The notes beneath the pieces are model-generated. The model did not search any database and was not told the origin of the DNA. It saw only the letters and a list, made by a program, of their open reading frames with translations. The translations under genes were made by a program, and so were the position numbers. Of a stretch of DNA of 64,000 nt, positions 32,811-42,368 are shown piece after piece; position 1 is the first letter of the stretch; every line of letters starts with the position of its first letter. Source of the DNA: Actinoplanes sichuanensis (lineage in GTDB: Bacteria > Actinomycetota > Actinomycetes > Mycobacteriales > Micromonosporaceae); NCBI RefSeq assembly GCF_033097365.1, contig NZ_AP028461.1:8060001-8124000 (forward strand), read 5' to 3'.

Positions 32811-34271
32811 TCAGGAGACGGCCACGTCGTCGAACCAGACGGTGCCGGTGTTGTCACCCGACTTGAGGTGCAGCTGGACGCTCGTGGCACCGGCCGGGGC
32901 GACCGCCTCGACGACCAGCTTGGTCCAGGACGAGTTGCCGGCGGGCAGGCGGTTCGAGGTGTTCTGGCTGATCCACTTGCCGTTGACGTCGAACCAGCTC
33001 AGCGCGATCTCGGTGACACCGGTGGCGTTGGCGCCGCGAGCGTACGCCTCGGCGCGCCAACGGTAGCCGGCCTGCACGGGCGTGATCGGCGAGGTGACCA
33101 TCGACGGCAGGCCGGCCGCGGTACGGGTGGTGCCGGCGAAGCGGGCCGACCTGGTGCCGGAGCGGGCGAGGTCGGAGACGATCACCGGGGCGCCGGCGTC
33201 GGTGTTGGCGAGCCGCCACGGCGAGTCGCTCGCGGCCGCCTCGAACCCGAGGTTGAGCAGGCTGTTCGGGAGGACACCGGTGTTCCACCAGCTGCTCACC
33301 ACGGTGGCGGCGAACTTCGCGGTGCCGTCGGCGCGGTAGAGGCCGAACTTGTACTGCGCCGGCATCGTCGAGACCTGCGAGTTGGGCGGGATGGCACCGC
33401 TCGCGAAGTCGTTGAGCGTCCACGGCGACACCGAGCCGACCCCGGCGGTGGCCGCGGCCCGGAACACCCGGGCCAGGTAGGCGCCCTGCTCGCCCTCGCT
33501 GACCACGGCGCTGCTGACACCTGTCTCACCGATCACGACGGGTGATGGAGCGACGGCGGCCTGCGCCTTGCGGATCTCGGCGAGCGCCCGCTCCGACGAG
33601 CCGTAGAAGTGGAAGTCGTAGTAGTCGAGCGGGGTGGCGGTCAGCGACGACTTGATCTGCGCCATGCCCGTCGCGCCGGTGCCGCCGTCGACCGACAGGG
33701 TGAGCGGCAGGTTCGGCGCCCACGAGCGGATCGCCGGGATGACCTGCTTGACCCAGGTGACCGCGGCGGTGTCAGCGGGCTGGAACTCGTTCTTCAGTTC
33801 GACGGCGATCACCCGGCGGTCGTCCACGTACGGCGCGAGAACCGACTTGGCCCAGTTGACGCTGTTGCCGACCTCGTTGTAGCCGGACCACCAGTCGAAC
33901 AGGGTGACCTTGACGGTGAGGCCGTGCGCGTCGGCGATGCTGACGAACTTGCGGAGCTTCTCGGCGTACTCCGGTTTCGGGGTGGGCCAGCCGAACGCCT
34001 GCGGGAAGACGATCACCCGGACGGTGTCGGCGCCCAGCGCGGCGACCTTGGCCAGGTCCGCGTCGATCTTCACGGCGTCGAAGCCGGTCCACATCGCCGA
34101 CCAGCCGGCGTCCGAGGGGTAGTAGTTGAGCGACCTCGCGCTCTGCACCGCCGCCATCCGGTCCGTCATGGTGGGAGTCTCGCCCGCCGCGAGCGCGGGC
34201 GCTTCGGCAAGACCGAGGCTCATCAGAACGGAGGAGGCAAAGACTGCGGCGCGAACACGGAAGCTGCTCAT
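32811..34271 (-). CDS. Secreted clan-A glycosidase (GH5-like) with carbohydrate-binding module
   Basis: 486 aa. Sec signal to about residue 29 (ALAAG). The catalytic (beta/alpha)8 domain spans about 30-330, with acid/base Glu in ELKNEFQ and nucleophile Glu in VIGETGVSS, as in GH5 and relatives. The last 150 residues form a jelly-roll carbohydrate-binding module (LNLGFEAAASDSPWRL to TVWFDDVAV). It probably attacks a plant or microbial beta-glycan; exact family and substrate are open. Confidence 0.87.
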   Translation of the reverse strand: MSSFRVRAAVFASSVLMSLGLAEAPALAAGETPTMTDRMAAVQSARSLNYYPSDAGWSAMWTGFDAVKIDADLAKVAALGADTVRVIVFPQAFGWPTPKPEYAEKLRKFVSIADAHGLTVKVTLFDWWSGYNEVGNSVNWAKSVLAPYVDDRRVIAVELKNEFQPADTAAVTWVKQVIPAIRSWAPNLPLTLSVDGGTGATGMAQIKSSLTATPLDYYDFHFYGSSERALAEIRKAQAAVAPSPVVIGETGVSSAVVSEGEQGAYLARVFRAAATAGVGSVSPWTLNDFASGAIPPNSQVSTMPAQYKFGLYRADGTAKFAATVVSSWWNTGVLPNSLLNLGFEAAASDSPWRLANTDAGAPVIVSDLARSGTRSARFAGTTRTAAGLPSMVTSPITPVQAGYRWRAEAYARGANATGVTEIALSWFDVNGKWISQNTSNRLPAGNSSWTKLVVEAVAPAGATSVQLHLKSGDNTGTVWFDDVAVS

Positions 34272-34498
34272 AGGGGGTCGGTGCCTCTCGCAAGGTTGCT
34301 TTTCGGGGGTGACCTCTCATTCGGCGCCGGCGTCGGTTCCAGCAGCTTCCGGCTGATGGCAAGGTGGTTGCAAACGAGGTGCACCCACTTCGGACGTTTT
34401 TCACTCCGCGGAGGCTCGGGACGGGATAGATCGGTTGCAGTGATCCACAAACCACGATTCGATGACTATCGACCTGGTCAGCCGACGGAAAGAGCGAC
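34272..34498. other. Intergenic region between divergent glycosidase and phosphoesterase genes
   Basis: 227 bases without an ORF of protein character. It must hold the two divergent promoters. The words TTGCAAACGAGGTGCA near 34370 and GGTTGCAGTGATCC near 34433 are LacI-site-like but not palindromic enough to call. A GGAAAG site precedes the phosphoesterase ATG at 34499. Confidence 0.5.
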
Positions 34499-35287
34499 AT
34501 GCACCTGCTGGACGACCCGCTGAAGCGGCTCGCGACGATCCCCTACCGGGCGGCCGGCCCGGGCGGGACCACCCGGACCCTTCAACTCGCCGTCGAGAGT
34601 CTCCGCGTCGACGCTCTGCCCACCGGCTGCACGGGGTTGCTCGCCACCGGTGACCTCCAGGGCATCGCGGTCTCGCCGGACCACGGCAAGCCGGTGCTGC
34701 TCGGCGTCGCCCTCGCCGCCTACCTGCGGTTATGGGCCGGCAGTGGCCTGCTGCCCGCGCCCGGCGACCTGACCGTGCTACTCACCGGCGATCTCTACTC
34801 GGCGCCGAACGCCGACCTGCGCGGCGCGTCCGGCGACGTGCACGAGGTGTGGGCGGCCTTCGCCGCCGGCAGCCCGGCGGTCCTCGGCATCGCCGGAAAC
34901 CACGATCTGGTCACCGGCGGCGTGAACGGGCTCGGCCCCGGCGTCGCCCTGCTCGACGGCGCCCGGCGCGATCACGGCGACCTCACCGTCGCGGGCGTCA
35001 GCGGGGTCATCGGAGACCCTTCACGACCCTTCCGCCGTACGGAGGAAGCGTTCCTGACCACGGTGGAGGCGGTCACCTCGCCCCCACCCGACGTACTGCT
35101 CCTGCACGAGGGCCCCCGCGGCACCGGCCCCGACCAGCCCGGCCGGCCCGCGCTACGCGACCTGCTGGAACGCCGCCCACCGGCGCTCACCCTGTGCGGG
35201 CACGTGCACTGGAACCGCCCGGTCGCGCCGCTCGGCGGCGGTCACATCGTCAACGTGGACGCCCGGGCGGTGCTGTTCACCACGTGA
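34499..35287 (+). CDS. Calcineurin-like metallophosphoesterase
   Basis: 262 aa, cytosolic. Metal motifs are TGDLQG and TGDLYS (candidate GDxx), GIAGNHD, LLLHEGP and CGHVHW. The first motif is non-standard (LLATGDLQG in place of DxHG), so the metal site is somewhat divergent. Substrate unknown. The 3' end overlaps the convergent nuclease by 11 bases. Confidence 0.85.
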   Translation: MHLLDDPLKRLATIPYRAAGPGGTTRTLQLAVESLRVDALPTGCTGLLATGDLQGIAVSPDHGKPVLLGVALAAYLRLWAGSGLLPAPGDLTVLLTGDLYSAPNADLRGASGDVHEVWAAFAAGSPAVLGIAGNHDLVTGGVNGLGPGVALLDGARRDHGDLTVAGVSGVIGDPSRPFRRTEEAFLTTVEAVTSPPPDVLLLHEGPRGTGPDQPGRPALRDLLERRPPALTLCGHVHWNRPVAPLGGGHIVNVDARAVLFTT

Positions 35288-36008
35288 GGTCCGCCTCGAC
35301 CGCGTAGTGGTCGGAGAGATACGCGGCGCGGCCGTCCGCCAGGCGTACCTCCTCGTCGAAGACCAGCCGGGCCTCGGCCCGCGGCACCGCCCGGATCAGG
35401 ATGTGGTCGAGCGCCGTCGGCGACGGCCAGTCGGGCGTCGGCCGATAGGTCGGCCGGGTGTCGCCGGCCAGCACGTCACGCAGCCCGGCCGCCGCCCGGA
35501 AACCGCTGAGCAGCGACGACGTCCGGGACACGTTCAGGTCACCGGCCACCACCAGCGGGATCGCCGGATCGAACCCCGCGAGCCGCCCGGCCAGATGATC
35601 GAACTCGGACCTGAGCACGGCGGTGAAGCGGTCGTCCAGGCGCGCCGACAGATGCGTGTCCACCACCACGACCTCGCCGTCGCCGGTGGCGATCGTGGTG
35701 ATCAACGCGCCCTTGCGCATCAGGAACTCCGGGCGGGCCGGACCGGTCCGCGGGTAGGGCAGGAACTCCCGGGCCACGATCGGCCACCTGGACAGAACCA
35801 CCAGACCACCCTTGAGCAGGACCGATCCGGTGTACGCGGGATGCCGCAGCCCCGGAGCCAGGGCACGGATCAGGTTCGCGTTCCGCCGATACATCAGCTC
35901 CTGCAGGCAGACCACGTCGTAGCCGCCCCGCTCCAGCAGCGGGCCGAGCACCCGCAGCCGGGGCCGGACGTCACCGCGGAACAGCGTGTTGAAGGTCAGC
36001 AGCCGCAC
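35277..36008 (-). CDS. Endonuclease/exonuclease/phosphatase-family hydrolase
   Basis: 243 aa. EEP motifs are visible in order: LTFNTLF, LQELMYR (catalytic Glu), VVVDTHLS, VVAGDLNVS and the C-terminal LSDHYAVEADL. Members cut nucleic acids or phospholipid head groups. No signal peptide. It follows the prolyl oligopeptidase gene by two bases on the same strand and is probably co-transcribed. Confidence 0.9.
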   Translation of the reverse strand: MRLLTFNTLFRGDVRPRLRVLGPLLERGGYDVVCLQELMYRRNANLIRALAPGLRHPAYTGSVLLKGGLVVLSRWPIVAREFLPYPRTGPARPEFLMRKGALITTIATGDGEVVVVDTHLSARLDDRFTAVLRSEFDHLAGRLAGFDPAIPLVVAGDLNVSRTSSLLSGFRAAAGLRDVLAGDTRPTYRPTPDWPSPTALDHILIRAVPRAEARLVFDEEVRLADGRAAYLSDHYAVEADLTW

Positions 36009-36010
36009 GG

Positions 36011-38002
36011 TCAGCGGGCCAGTCTCCGCCAGAGGAACTCCAGCATCAGCGCCCGGATCGTCGCGGCCTGATCATTGTCGGCCGCGCCGGCATGCCCACC
36101 CTCCACATTCTCGTGGTAGGCGACCTCGTGCCCCTGCTCGCGCATCAGGGCCGCCATCTTGCGGGCGTGCCCGGGATGCACCCGGTCGTCACGGGTCGAG
36201 GTGGAGAACAGCACCGGCGGGTACACCCGATCGGGCCGGACGTTCTGGTACGGCGAGTACTCACGCAGAAACTCCCAGTCGGCGGCGACGTCCGGATCCC
36301 CGTACTCCGCGATCCAGGATTTCCCGGCCAACAGCCTGGTGTAGCGCCGCATGTCGAGCAGCGGCACGGTGGCCACCACCGCGCCGAACAGCTCCGGATA
36401 GCGGGTCAGCATCACCCCCATCAGCAGGCCGCCGTTGCTGCCGCCCTTGATGCCCAGCTGCGCCGGGGTGGTGATCCCGCGCGCCACCAGGTCGGCGGCG
36501 ACCGCGGCGAAGTCCTCGTAGGCCCGCAGCCGGTTCTCCCGCAACGCGGCCCGGTGCCAGGCCGGGCCGTACTCACCGCCGCCACGGATGTTGGCGACCG
36601 CGTAGGCGCCACCCCGGGCCAGCCAGCCCCGGCCGATCACCGCGTCGTAGCCGGGCGTCAGCGCCACCTCGAAACCGCCGTAGCCGCTGAGCAGCGCCGG
36701 GCCCGGTTTCTCCCCGCCGACCACGAAGTACGGCACCCGCGTGCCGTCGGCGGACACCGCGAAGAACTGCCGCACCTCCAGCCCGGCCGGGTCGAAGAAG
36801 TCCGGCTGCCGCTTCAGGACCTCGACCGGCCCGCCGACCGTGCCGAGGCTCAGCGTCGTCGGCAGCAGAAAACCCTCGGCCGCGATCAGGTACGAGTCGT
36901 CGCGATCCGGATCGGTCTCGACGATCCACGTCTGGGCGAACTCACCGGCCGCCGGCAGCGCCTGCCGGGTCCACTCCGGATCACCCGGGGTGAGCACGTG
37001 CGCCTCGGTCCGCACATCGGTCATGGTGACCAGCAACAGGTGATTTCGGGTCCACGACCAGCCGTTCAGCGAGGTGCGCTCGTCCGGCCGGAACAGCACG
37101 GTGAAGTCCCGCCGGCCGAACCGGGTGGCCAGCAGCGCCCCGGCCGGATGGGTCACGCCGCCGACCGTCCACGGCGACCGGACCCGGACCAGCATCCACT
37201 CCCGGTGCACTTCGCAGTCGGCGTCCTCGGGCACGTCGATCCGCTCCAGCTCACCCCCGGGCACCCGGACGTGGTACTCGCGGGTGAAGAAGGTCGGCCA
37301 CCGGATCACCAGGTCACGCTCGAACCCCTCGGTCGTGTCGTGGTAGGCCCGCACCAGGATGTCGTCGGCCGCCCCCTCGAAGACCGTCTCCGCCTCGGAC
37401 AGCGGGGTGCCGCGCCGCCACCGCTTCACGATCCGCGGATAACCCGACGACGTCAGCGACCCCGGTCCGAAATCGGTGCCGACGAAGATGTGGTCGGCGT
37501 CGATCCAGTCGACGTCGCTCTTCGCCTCCGGCAGGGTGAACCCATCCGTGACGAAGACCCGGCGGACCATGTCGAACTCGCGGACCACCGAGGCGTCCGC
37601 GCCGCCCCGGGCCAGGCTGATCAGGCAGCGCTCGTTCCCGGGCCGGAGCACCGTGACGTCGCTCCACGTCCAGTTCTCGCCCTCCGCCTCGTTCAGGGCG
37701 TCGACGTCGAGCAGGACGTCCCACTCCGGCTCGGCCAGCCGGTACTGCTCCGCGGTGGTCCGTCGCCACAGGCCGCGCGGGTGGTCGGCGTCCTGCCAGA
37801 ACGAGTAGTAGAAGCCGTCCCCGCGCCACCCCGGGAACGAGATCCGGTCCCGGCTGTCCAGGACCTCCCGGATCTCGTCCCGGGTACGCGCGAACTCCTC
37901 GTCGGCGAAGGCCGCCAGCGTTTCGTCGTTGCGCTCCGCGACCCATCGGGCCGCCTCGGGCTCGTCGAGCGATTCCAGCCAGAGATACGCATCGTCGATC
38001 AT
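36011..38002 (-). CDS. Prolyl oligopeptidase family serine peptidase (S9)
   Basis: 663 aa. A seven-bladed propeller (about residues 70-400) gates the alpha/beta hydrolase domain. Catalytic Ser is in GGSNGGLLMG near 522, Asp in STRDDRVHPGHA, His in VEGGHAGAA. No export signal, so it degrades short proline peptides in the cytosol. Length is typical. ATG start at 38002, fifteen bases from the SPFH gene stop; the cluster 36.0-40.9 kb may be one minus-strand transcript. Confidence 0.94.
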   Translation of the reverse strand: MIDDAYLWLESLDEPEAARWVAERNDETLAAFADEEFARTRDEIREVLDSRDRISFPGWRGDGFYYSFWQDADHPRGLWRRTTAEQYRLAEPEWDVLLDVDALNEAEGENWTWSDVTVLRPGNERCLISLARGGADASVVREFDMVRRVFVTDGFTLPEAKSDVDWIDADHIFVGTDFGPGSLTSSGYPRIVKRWRRGTPLSEAETVFEGAADDILVRAYHDTTEGFERDLVIRWPTFFTREYHVRVPGGELERIDVPEDADCEVHREWMLVRVRSPWTVGGVTHPAGALLATRFGRRDFTVLFRPDERTSLNGWSWTRNHLLLVTMTDVRTEAHVLTPGDPEWTRQALPAAGEFAQTWIVETDPDRDDSYLIAAEGFLLPTTLSLGTVGGPVEVLKRQPDFFDPAGLEVRQFFAVSADGTRVPYFVVGGEKPGPALLSGYGGFEVALTPGYDAVIGRGWLARGGAYAVANIRGGGEYGPAWHRAALRENRLRAYEDFAAVAADLVARGITTPAQLGIKGGSNGGLLMGVMLTRYPELFGAVVATVPLLDMRRYTRLLAGKSWIAEYGDPDVAADWEFLREYSPYQNVRPDRVYPPVLFSTSTRDDRVHPGHARKMAALMREQGHEVAYHENVEGGHAGAADNDQAATIRALMLEFLWRRLAR

Positions 38003-38017
38003 CGGTCGACAATCGCA

Positions 38018-39307
38018 TCAAGCCGCGTCGTTGCCAACCGCTCCGGACGGGCGTTCCGCCGCGGGCAGAGCGACCGCCCGCGGCAACAGCTGGGCGGCCA
38101 GCAGGGTGGCCAGCGCCGACGTGTCCGCACCGCCGTCGCCGTCGGTGCGCACCACCACCGGCTGCGGCGCCTGCCCGGCCAGTTCGGCGCCCACCTCGAG
38201 GCGGCGCAGCGCCAGCTCGTACTGCAGGACGGCCCGGTTGTCCCGGTAGGCCTGGGCCAGTCGACGCTGGGCCTTCGCCTCGTTCTCGGCCGCGATCAGG
38301 CCGCTACGGCCCCTGGTCTCGATCTCGAACTTCACCCGCTGCGCGTTCGTCTCCTGCTCCTCCAGCAGCTGGGCGACCTGCTCCCGGGCCTTGTTCAGGG
38401 ACGCCTTGACCTCGACGATCCGGGCGTCGCGCACCTTCTTCGCCCGCTCGATGTCCATCTGCAACTGGTCGATCCGGCGCTTGCGGGTCAGACCCCACTC
38501 CTGCTCGTAGGCGGTGCTCTCCTTGGCGACCCGCTCCCGGGTGGCCAGGTGCTGCTGGTACTGGGCGGGCAGCTGCACGTCCGGGATGTTGCAACCGGTG
38601 ATCCGTACGCCGTACCGGTCCAGCTGCCGGTTCAGCAGATCCTGCATGTCGGCCACGTCCGAGCCGCGCAGGTCGTACGCCCGCTCGGTCTGCACCATCC
38701 GGGCCCGCTGCCGGATCGCGTCCTGCACGGCGCTGGACAGCACCAGGTCGAAGTTGCCGGCGCCGATCGTCCGCACGAACAGCACGGCGTCGGTGATCCG
38801 CAGCTTCAGGAAGAACTCGATCGAGCGCAGCGGCACGTTCTCCCGGGTCGGGCAGGCCATCACCGGCGCCGAATACGGGATCTCGGTGGCGACGTCCACC
38901 ACGAACGCGACCCGCGACCACGGGTGCCACAGGTAGTGCCGGCCCGGGTCCAGGGTGCGGGACACCGCGCCGTACCTGGTCAGCACGCCGTTCGTGCCCT
39001 GCTCGATCTCGACGATCGAGCTCCGCCACCACCACAGCGCGCCGACCAGCAGGAAGAAGGCACCGGAGAGGTACGCGAGGACACCGAAGAAACCGGCGTC
39101 ACCGCGGATCGAGAACATCACCCCGGAGAGCAGGGCGAGCAGGCCGAGCCAGAGTGGGGCCAGCCAGCCGAGGCGGCGGCGATGCTTCGGGATGACGACC
39201 GGGACCAGGGTGCCGGCCTCGCCGCCGCGCAGCAGCCGGGCCACGTCGCTCCACGGGGCGACCACCTCGGAGATCGTCGAACTGCGGCCCTTGGTAGGCG
39301 TACTCAT
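38018..39307 (-). CDS. SPFH (band 7/stomatin-like) membrane protein
   Basis: 429 aa. Two hydrophobic helices (about residues 50-70 and 75-93) precede the SPFH domain (NGVLTRYGAVSRTLDPGRHYL...). A long Glu/Lys/Arg-rich coiled coil spans about 260-350, ending in an Ala-rich tail. SPFH proteins form ring cages that organise membrane patches and proteases. Its ATG overlaps the stop of the second SPFH gene (ATGA), so they are expected to make a hetero-oligomer like HflK-HflC. Confidence 0.88.
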   Translation of the reverse strand: MSTPTKGRSSTISEVVAPWSDVARLLRGGEAGTLVPVVIPKHRRRLGWLAPLWLGLLALLSGVMFSIRGDAGFFGVLAYLSGAFFLLVGALWWWRSSIVEIEQGTNGVLTRYGAVSRTLDPGRHYLWHPWSRVAFVVDVATEIPYSAPVMACPTRENVPLRSIEFFLKLRITDAVLFVRTIGAGNFDLVLSSAVQDAIRQRARMVQTERAYDLRGSDVADMQDLLNRQLDRYGVRITGCNIPDVQLPAQYQQHLATRERVAKESTAYEQEWGLTRKRRIDQLQMDIERAKKVRDARIVEVKASLNKAREQVAQLLEEQETNAQRVKFEIETRGRSGLIAAENEAKAQRRLAQAYRDNRAVLQYELALRRLEVGAELAGQAPQPVVVRTDGDGGADTSALATLLAAQLLPRAVALPAAERPSGAVGNDAA

Positions 39308-40884
39308 GCCTCGTCCTCCTGGTCTTGCACCGTGACCACCGGGACGGCCGGCTGATCGGTGTGCCGCAACGCGTTGATCTCCTCCTCGCGGTCGGCGATC
39401 CGCTGCGCGACCTCGGCCAGCCGGGTGCGCATGGCCGCCATGTCGGCCTCGGTGAACAGCTCGCTGCCCCGCTCGCCGACCATCTCCCGGGCCAGCTGCA
39501 GCAGATCGATGCCGACCGCGCCGTTCGGATCGGCCGAACCGCCGATCCGGACCAACCGCGGCAGGTGCCCGGCCACCTCCTCCAGCCGGTCGAGGACCTC
39601 CCGCTGGTAGCGGTACTCCAGGATCTCCGGCGCCTCGGCCACGGTCACCGCGCGGATGTCCAGGGCCTGCGCCTCCAGCAGCGCCGCGTTGGCCTTCGCC
39701 TCCGACTCGGCCAGGATGTAGCGCTGCCGGGCCACCGCCTCGGCCCGGTTCGTCTCCCGTTCCAGGGCGGTGTCCATCTGCGCCTGGTACTGCGCGATGT
39801 CCGCCTGGATCGCCGACAGCGTCTCCTGCAGGCTGGCCAGCTCCTTGATCAGGTCGCCCTCGTCCTGCTCCTTGCGCAGCTGCAACGCGTACTCGTGGGT
39901 GTAGGCGTCCTTCGCCACCCGCACCATCTCCGGCGCGGCCAGGTCCATCCGGTACTTGCGGTCGGACGGTTCGGCGTGCGTGATGTTCGCGTTCGTCAGC
40001 TCCACGGCCGGGCGGAACTGCTGGTTCAGCTGGTCCAGCAGCCGACCGGTCTCCTCACCGACCATGTTGTAGATGTCCGCCGCCGACTGCTCGTAGATCA
40101 GGCTGCGGATCGTCTCACTCACCGCGTTGCCGAGCTTCTCCTCGAAACCGCGGACCGCGCCGAGCGTGTAGACGAACTCCACCGGGTCGCTGATCCGGAA
40201 CTGGATGAACAGGTCGATCGACGCCTTCACCCCGCCCTTCGTCGGCGCCTCCCGGACCGGGGCGTTGAACGGATACTCCCGGGTGGTGTTCAGGATGTAC
40301 GACACCCGCTTCCACGGGTTCAGCAGGATGATCCGCCCCGGGCCGACCACCTGCTCCAGCTTGCCGAACCGGGTGATCAGCGCGGCACAACCGTCCGGCA
40401 CCATCACCATGCCCTGGCGCCACCAGACGAAGCCCACCGCCAGCAGCGACAGCACCCAGTAGTGCACGCCGAAGTAGGGGTTGGTCAGCACGTCGCCGCC
40501 GGCCACCCCGATCGCGGTGGCCGCCGCCACCCCGATCACCGGCAGCAGCAGCACCGGCAGCATGGTCACCAGCGACCGTCCGCGCGGGATCACCATCGGG
40601 CAGATGACGTGCACCTGCTCGCCGTCCTGCCGGCGCAGCTCGCTGCGGTTCAGCACCTCCCCCGCCTCGTCGAGCGGAACCATCCGCTGCTCCATGACGG
40701 TGTCGATGCTGCCGCCGAGATCCCGGGCCGCCGGGAAGTCGACCGGATCCACCCCCAGATCCAGCTGCCCGGAGGCCACCGCCTTCCCGAGCCGGCGTGC
40801 CTCCTCGACCGCCACCGCCCGGGGATCCACCCCCTCCGCGACAGCACTGGCCGCCTTGCGTAATCCCTGCTGGAGACGCGCCAC
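39304..40884 (-). CDS. SPFH (band 7/stomatin-like) membrane protein, upstream partner
   Basis: 526 aa. About 110 residues of soluble, helical N terminus precede two membrane helices (about 112-130 and 140-158), then the SPFH domain (DGCAALITRFGKLEQVVGPGRIILL) and a coiled coil to residue 430. The extended N-terminal region is unusual for the family. GTG start at 40884. Translationally coupled to the next SPFH gene. Confidence 0.88.
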   Translation of the reverse strand: MARLQQGLRKAASAVAEGVDPRAVAVEEARRLGKAVASGQLDLGVDPVDFPAARDLGGSIDTVMEQRMVPLDEAGEVLNRSELRRQDGEQVHVICPMVIPRGRSLVTMLPVLLLPVIGVAAATAIGVAGGDVLTNPYFGVHYWVLSLLAVGFVWWRQGMVMVPDGCAALITRFGKLEQVVGPGRIILLNPWKRVSYILNTTREYPFNAPVREAPTKGGVKASIDLFIQFRISDPVEFVYTLGAVRGFEEKLGNAVSETIRSLIYEQSAADIYNMVGEETGRLLDQLNQQFRPAVELTNANITHAEPSDRKYRMDLAAPEMVRVAKDAYTHEYALQLRKEQDEGDLIKELASLQETLSAIQADIAQYQAQMDTALERETNRAEAVARQRYILAESEAKANAALLEAQALDIRAVTVAEAPEILEYRYQREVLDRLEEVAGHLPRLVRIGGSADPNGAVGIDLLQLAREMVGERGSELFTEADMAAMRTRLAEVAQRIADREEEINALRHTDQPAVPVVTVQDQEDEA

Positions 40885-41009
40885 GGTCCCCCCTCATCCG
40901 TTGCCGTAGAACCAGAGATGCTATCGAGCCCCATCAAGAACGGGGGGTTGCTGCACGCAAAGCGACACTTCGCCGTCCGGGGGAGGATTCCCCGGGAGCC
41001 TGACAGGCG

Positions 41010-42368
41010 GTGGAAACGGCACCTCCGCCGCGTGCCACCGGGATCATCCGTGGGGTGGAGCATGCGGTGGTCATCGGGGGAAGCGTCGGCGGGCTGCTTG
41101 CGGCGCGGGCTCTCAGTGGGGCGTTCGAGCAGGTCACCGTACTTGAGCGGGATCGGCTCCCGGATGGTGTGGCGGCTCGGCGCGGGGTGCCGCAGAGCCG
41201 GCAGGCGCATGCGCTGCTCGCGCGCGGCAGCATGGTCCTCGACGAGCTGTTCCCCGGGTTCGTGGCGGAGATGCTGCGGGCCGGGGTGCCGGCCGGTGAT
41301 CTGCAGGCCGACTGTCACTGGTATCTGGACGGGCGTCTGATGCGCCGGGCGCCGTCGTCGTTGCCCGTCTACGGGGTGACCCGGCCGCTGTTGGAGCACC
41401 TGGTCCGGGAGCGGGTACGGGCGCTGCCCAACGTGACGCTGACGAGCGTGGCCGAGGTGACCGGGCTGACGTTGCGCGGCGGGCGGGTGTGCGGGGTCCG
41501 GGCCGGCGACGACACGATCGGGGCCGGTCTGGTCGTCGACGCCGGGGGCCGGGCCAGCCGCCTGCCGTTCTGGCTGCGGGACCTGGGGTACGGCCGGGTG
41601 CCGGTCACCTCGGTGCGCACCGACGTGGTCTACACGACCCGCCACTTCCGGTACGAGCCGGATCGCCTCCCGTTCGCCGTGATCAACGCGCCGTACCCGG
41701 GGATGCCGCGAACCGGCGTGACGATCCGGCAGGAGGGTGACCGGGTGGTGCTGTTCCTCGGCGGGATCCTCGGCGCCGAGCCGCCGGTGGACGACGCCGG
41801 GGTGACGACGTTCGCCGAGTCGCTACCGGGGCCGGAGATCCGGGACTTCCTGCGTACCGCGGAACCGCTCGACGATCCGGTGCGGATGCGGTTCCCGGCC
41901 AGTGTGCGACGGCACTACGAGCGGATGCCCCGGCTCCCGGACGGGCTGGTCACGATCGGTGACGCGATGTGCAGCTTCAACCCGATCTACGGCCAGGGCA
42001 TCACGGTCGCCGCGTTGCAGGCGCTCGCGCTGGCCCGGACCGCCGGCGCCGGCCGCTGGCACACCCGCGCGGCCCGGCTGGTGGACGTCCCGTGGTCGAT
42101 GGCGACCGCCACCGACCTCCGGTTTCCGCAGGTCGAGGGCCCACGCCGGGCCCTCGATCGGCCGATGAACGCCTATCTCCAGCGCTACCGGGCCGCCGCA
42201 GCCCACGATCCGGATCTCGGGGCGGCGTTCCTGCGGGTGTCGAACATGCTGGCCGCGCCCGGGCACCTGCTGGCGCCGGGCCGGCTGCTGCGGGTCCTGC
42301 TCAGTCCAGCACGCGCAGGTCGTGGACCAGTTCGGAGAAGACCACAGGCGGCAGGCCGCCGAGGGTGA
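41010..42368 (+). CDS. FAD-dependent oxidoreductase, geranylgeranyl-reductase/hydroxylase-like
   Basis: 452 aa. The N-terminal Rossmann motif VVIGGSVGGLLAARAL binds FAD; the C-terminal GDAMCSFNPIYGQGIT is the second flavin motif of the aromatic hydroxylase/GGR superfamily. A hydrophobic substrate is likely. The start is uncertain: GTG 41010 or GTG 41055, neither with a strong ribosome site. The last 68 bases overlap the convergent DUF4132 gene. Confidence 0.85.
   Translation: METAPPPRATGIIRGVEHAVVIGGSVGGLLAARALSGAFEQVTVLERDRLPDGVAARRGVPQSRQAHALLARGSMVLDELFPGFVAEMLRAGVPAGDLQADCHWYLDGRLMRRAPSSLPVYGVTRPLLEHLVRERVRALPNVTLTSVAEVTGLTLRGGRVCGVRAGDDTIGAGLVVDAGGRASRLPFWLRDLGYGRVPVTSVRTDVVYTTRHFRYEPDRLPFAVINAPYPGMPRTGVTIRQEGDRVVLFLGGILGAEPPVDDAGVTTFAESLPGPEIRDFLRTAEPLDDPVRMRFPASVRRHYERMPRLPDGLVTIGDAMCSFNPIYGQGITVAALQALALARTAGAGRWHTRAARLVDVPWSMATATDLRFPQVEGPRRALDRPMNAYLQRYRAAAAHDPDLGAAFLRVSNMLAAPGHLLAPGRLLRVLLSPARAGRGPVRRRPQAAGRRG

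Noticed and set aside
36092..39355. 1087-codon forward ORF opposite prolyl oligopeptidase and SPFH genes
   Set aside because: Shadow frame: its His/Arg/Gln/Val composition comes from the complementary third-position GC bias.
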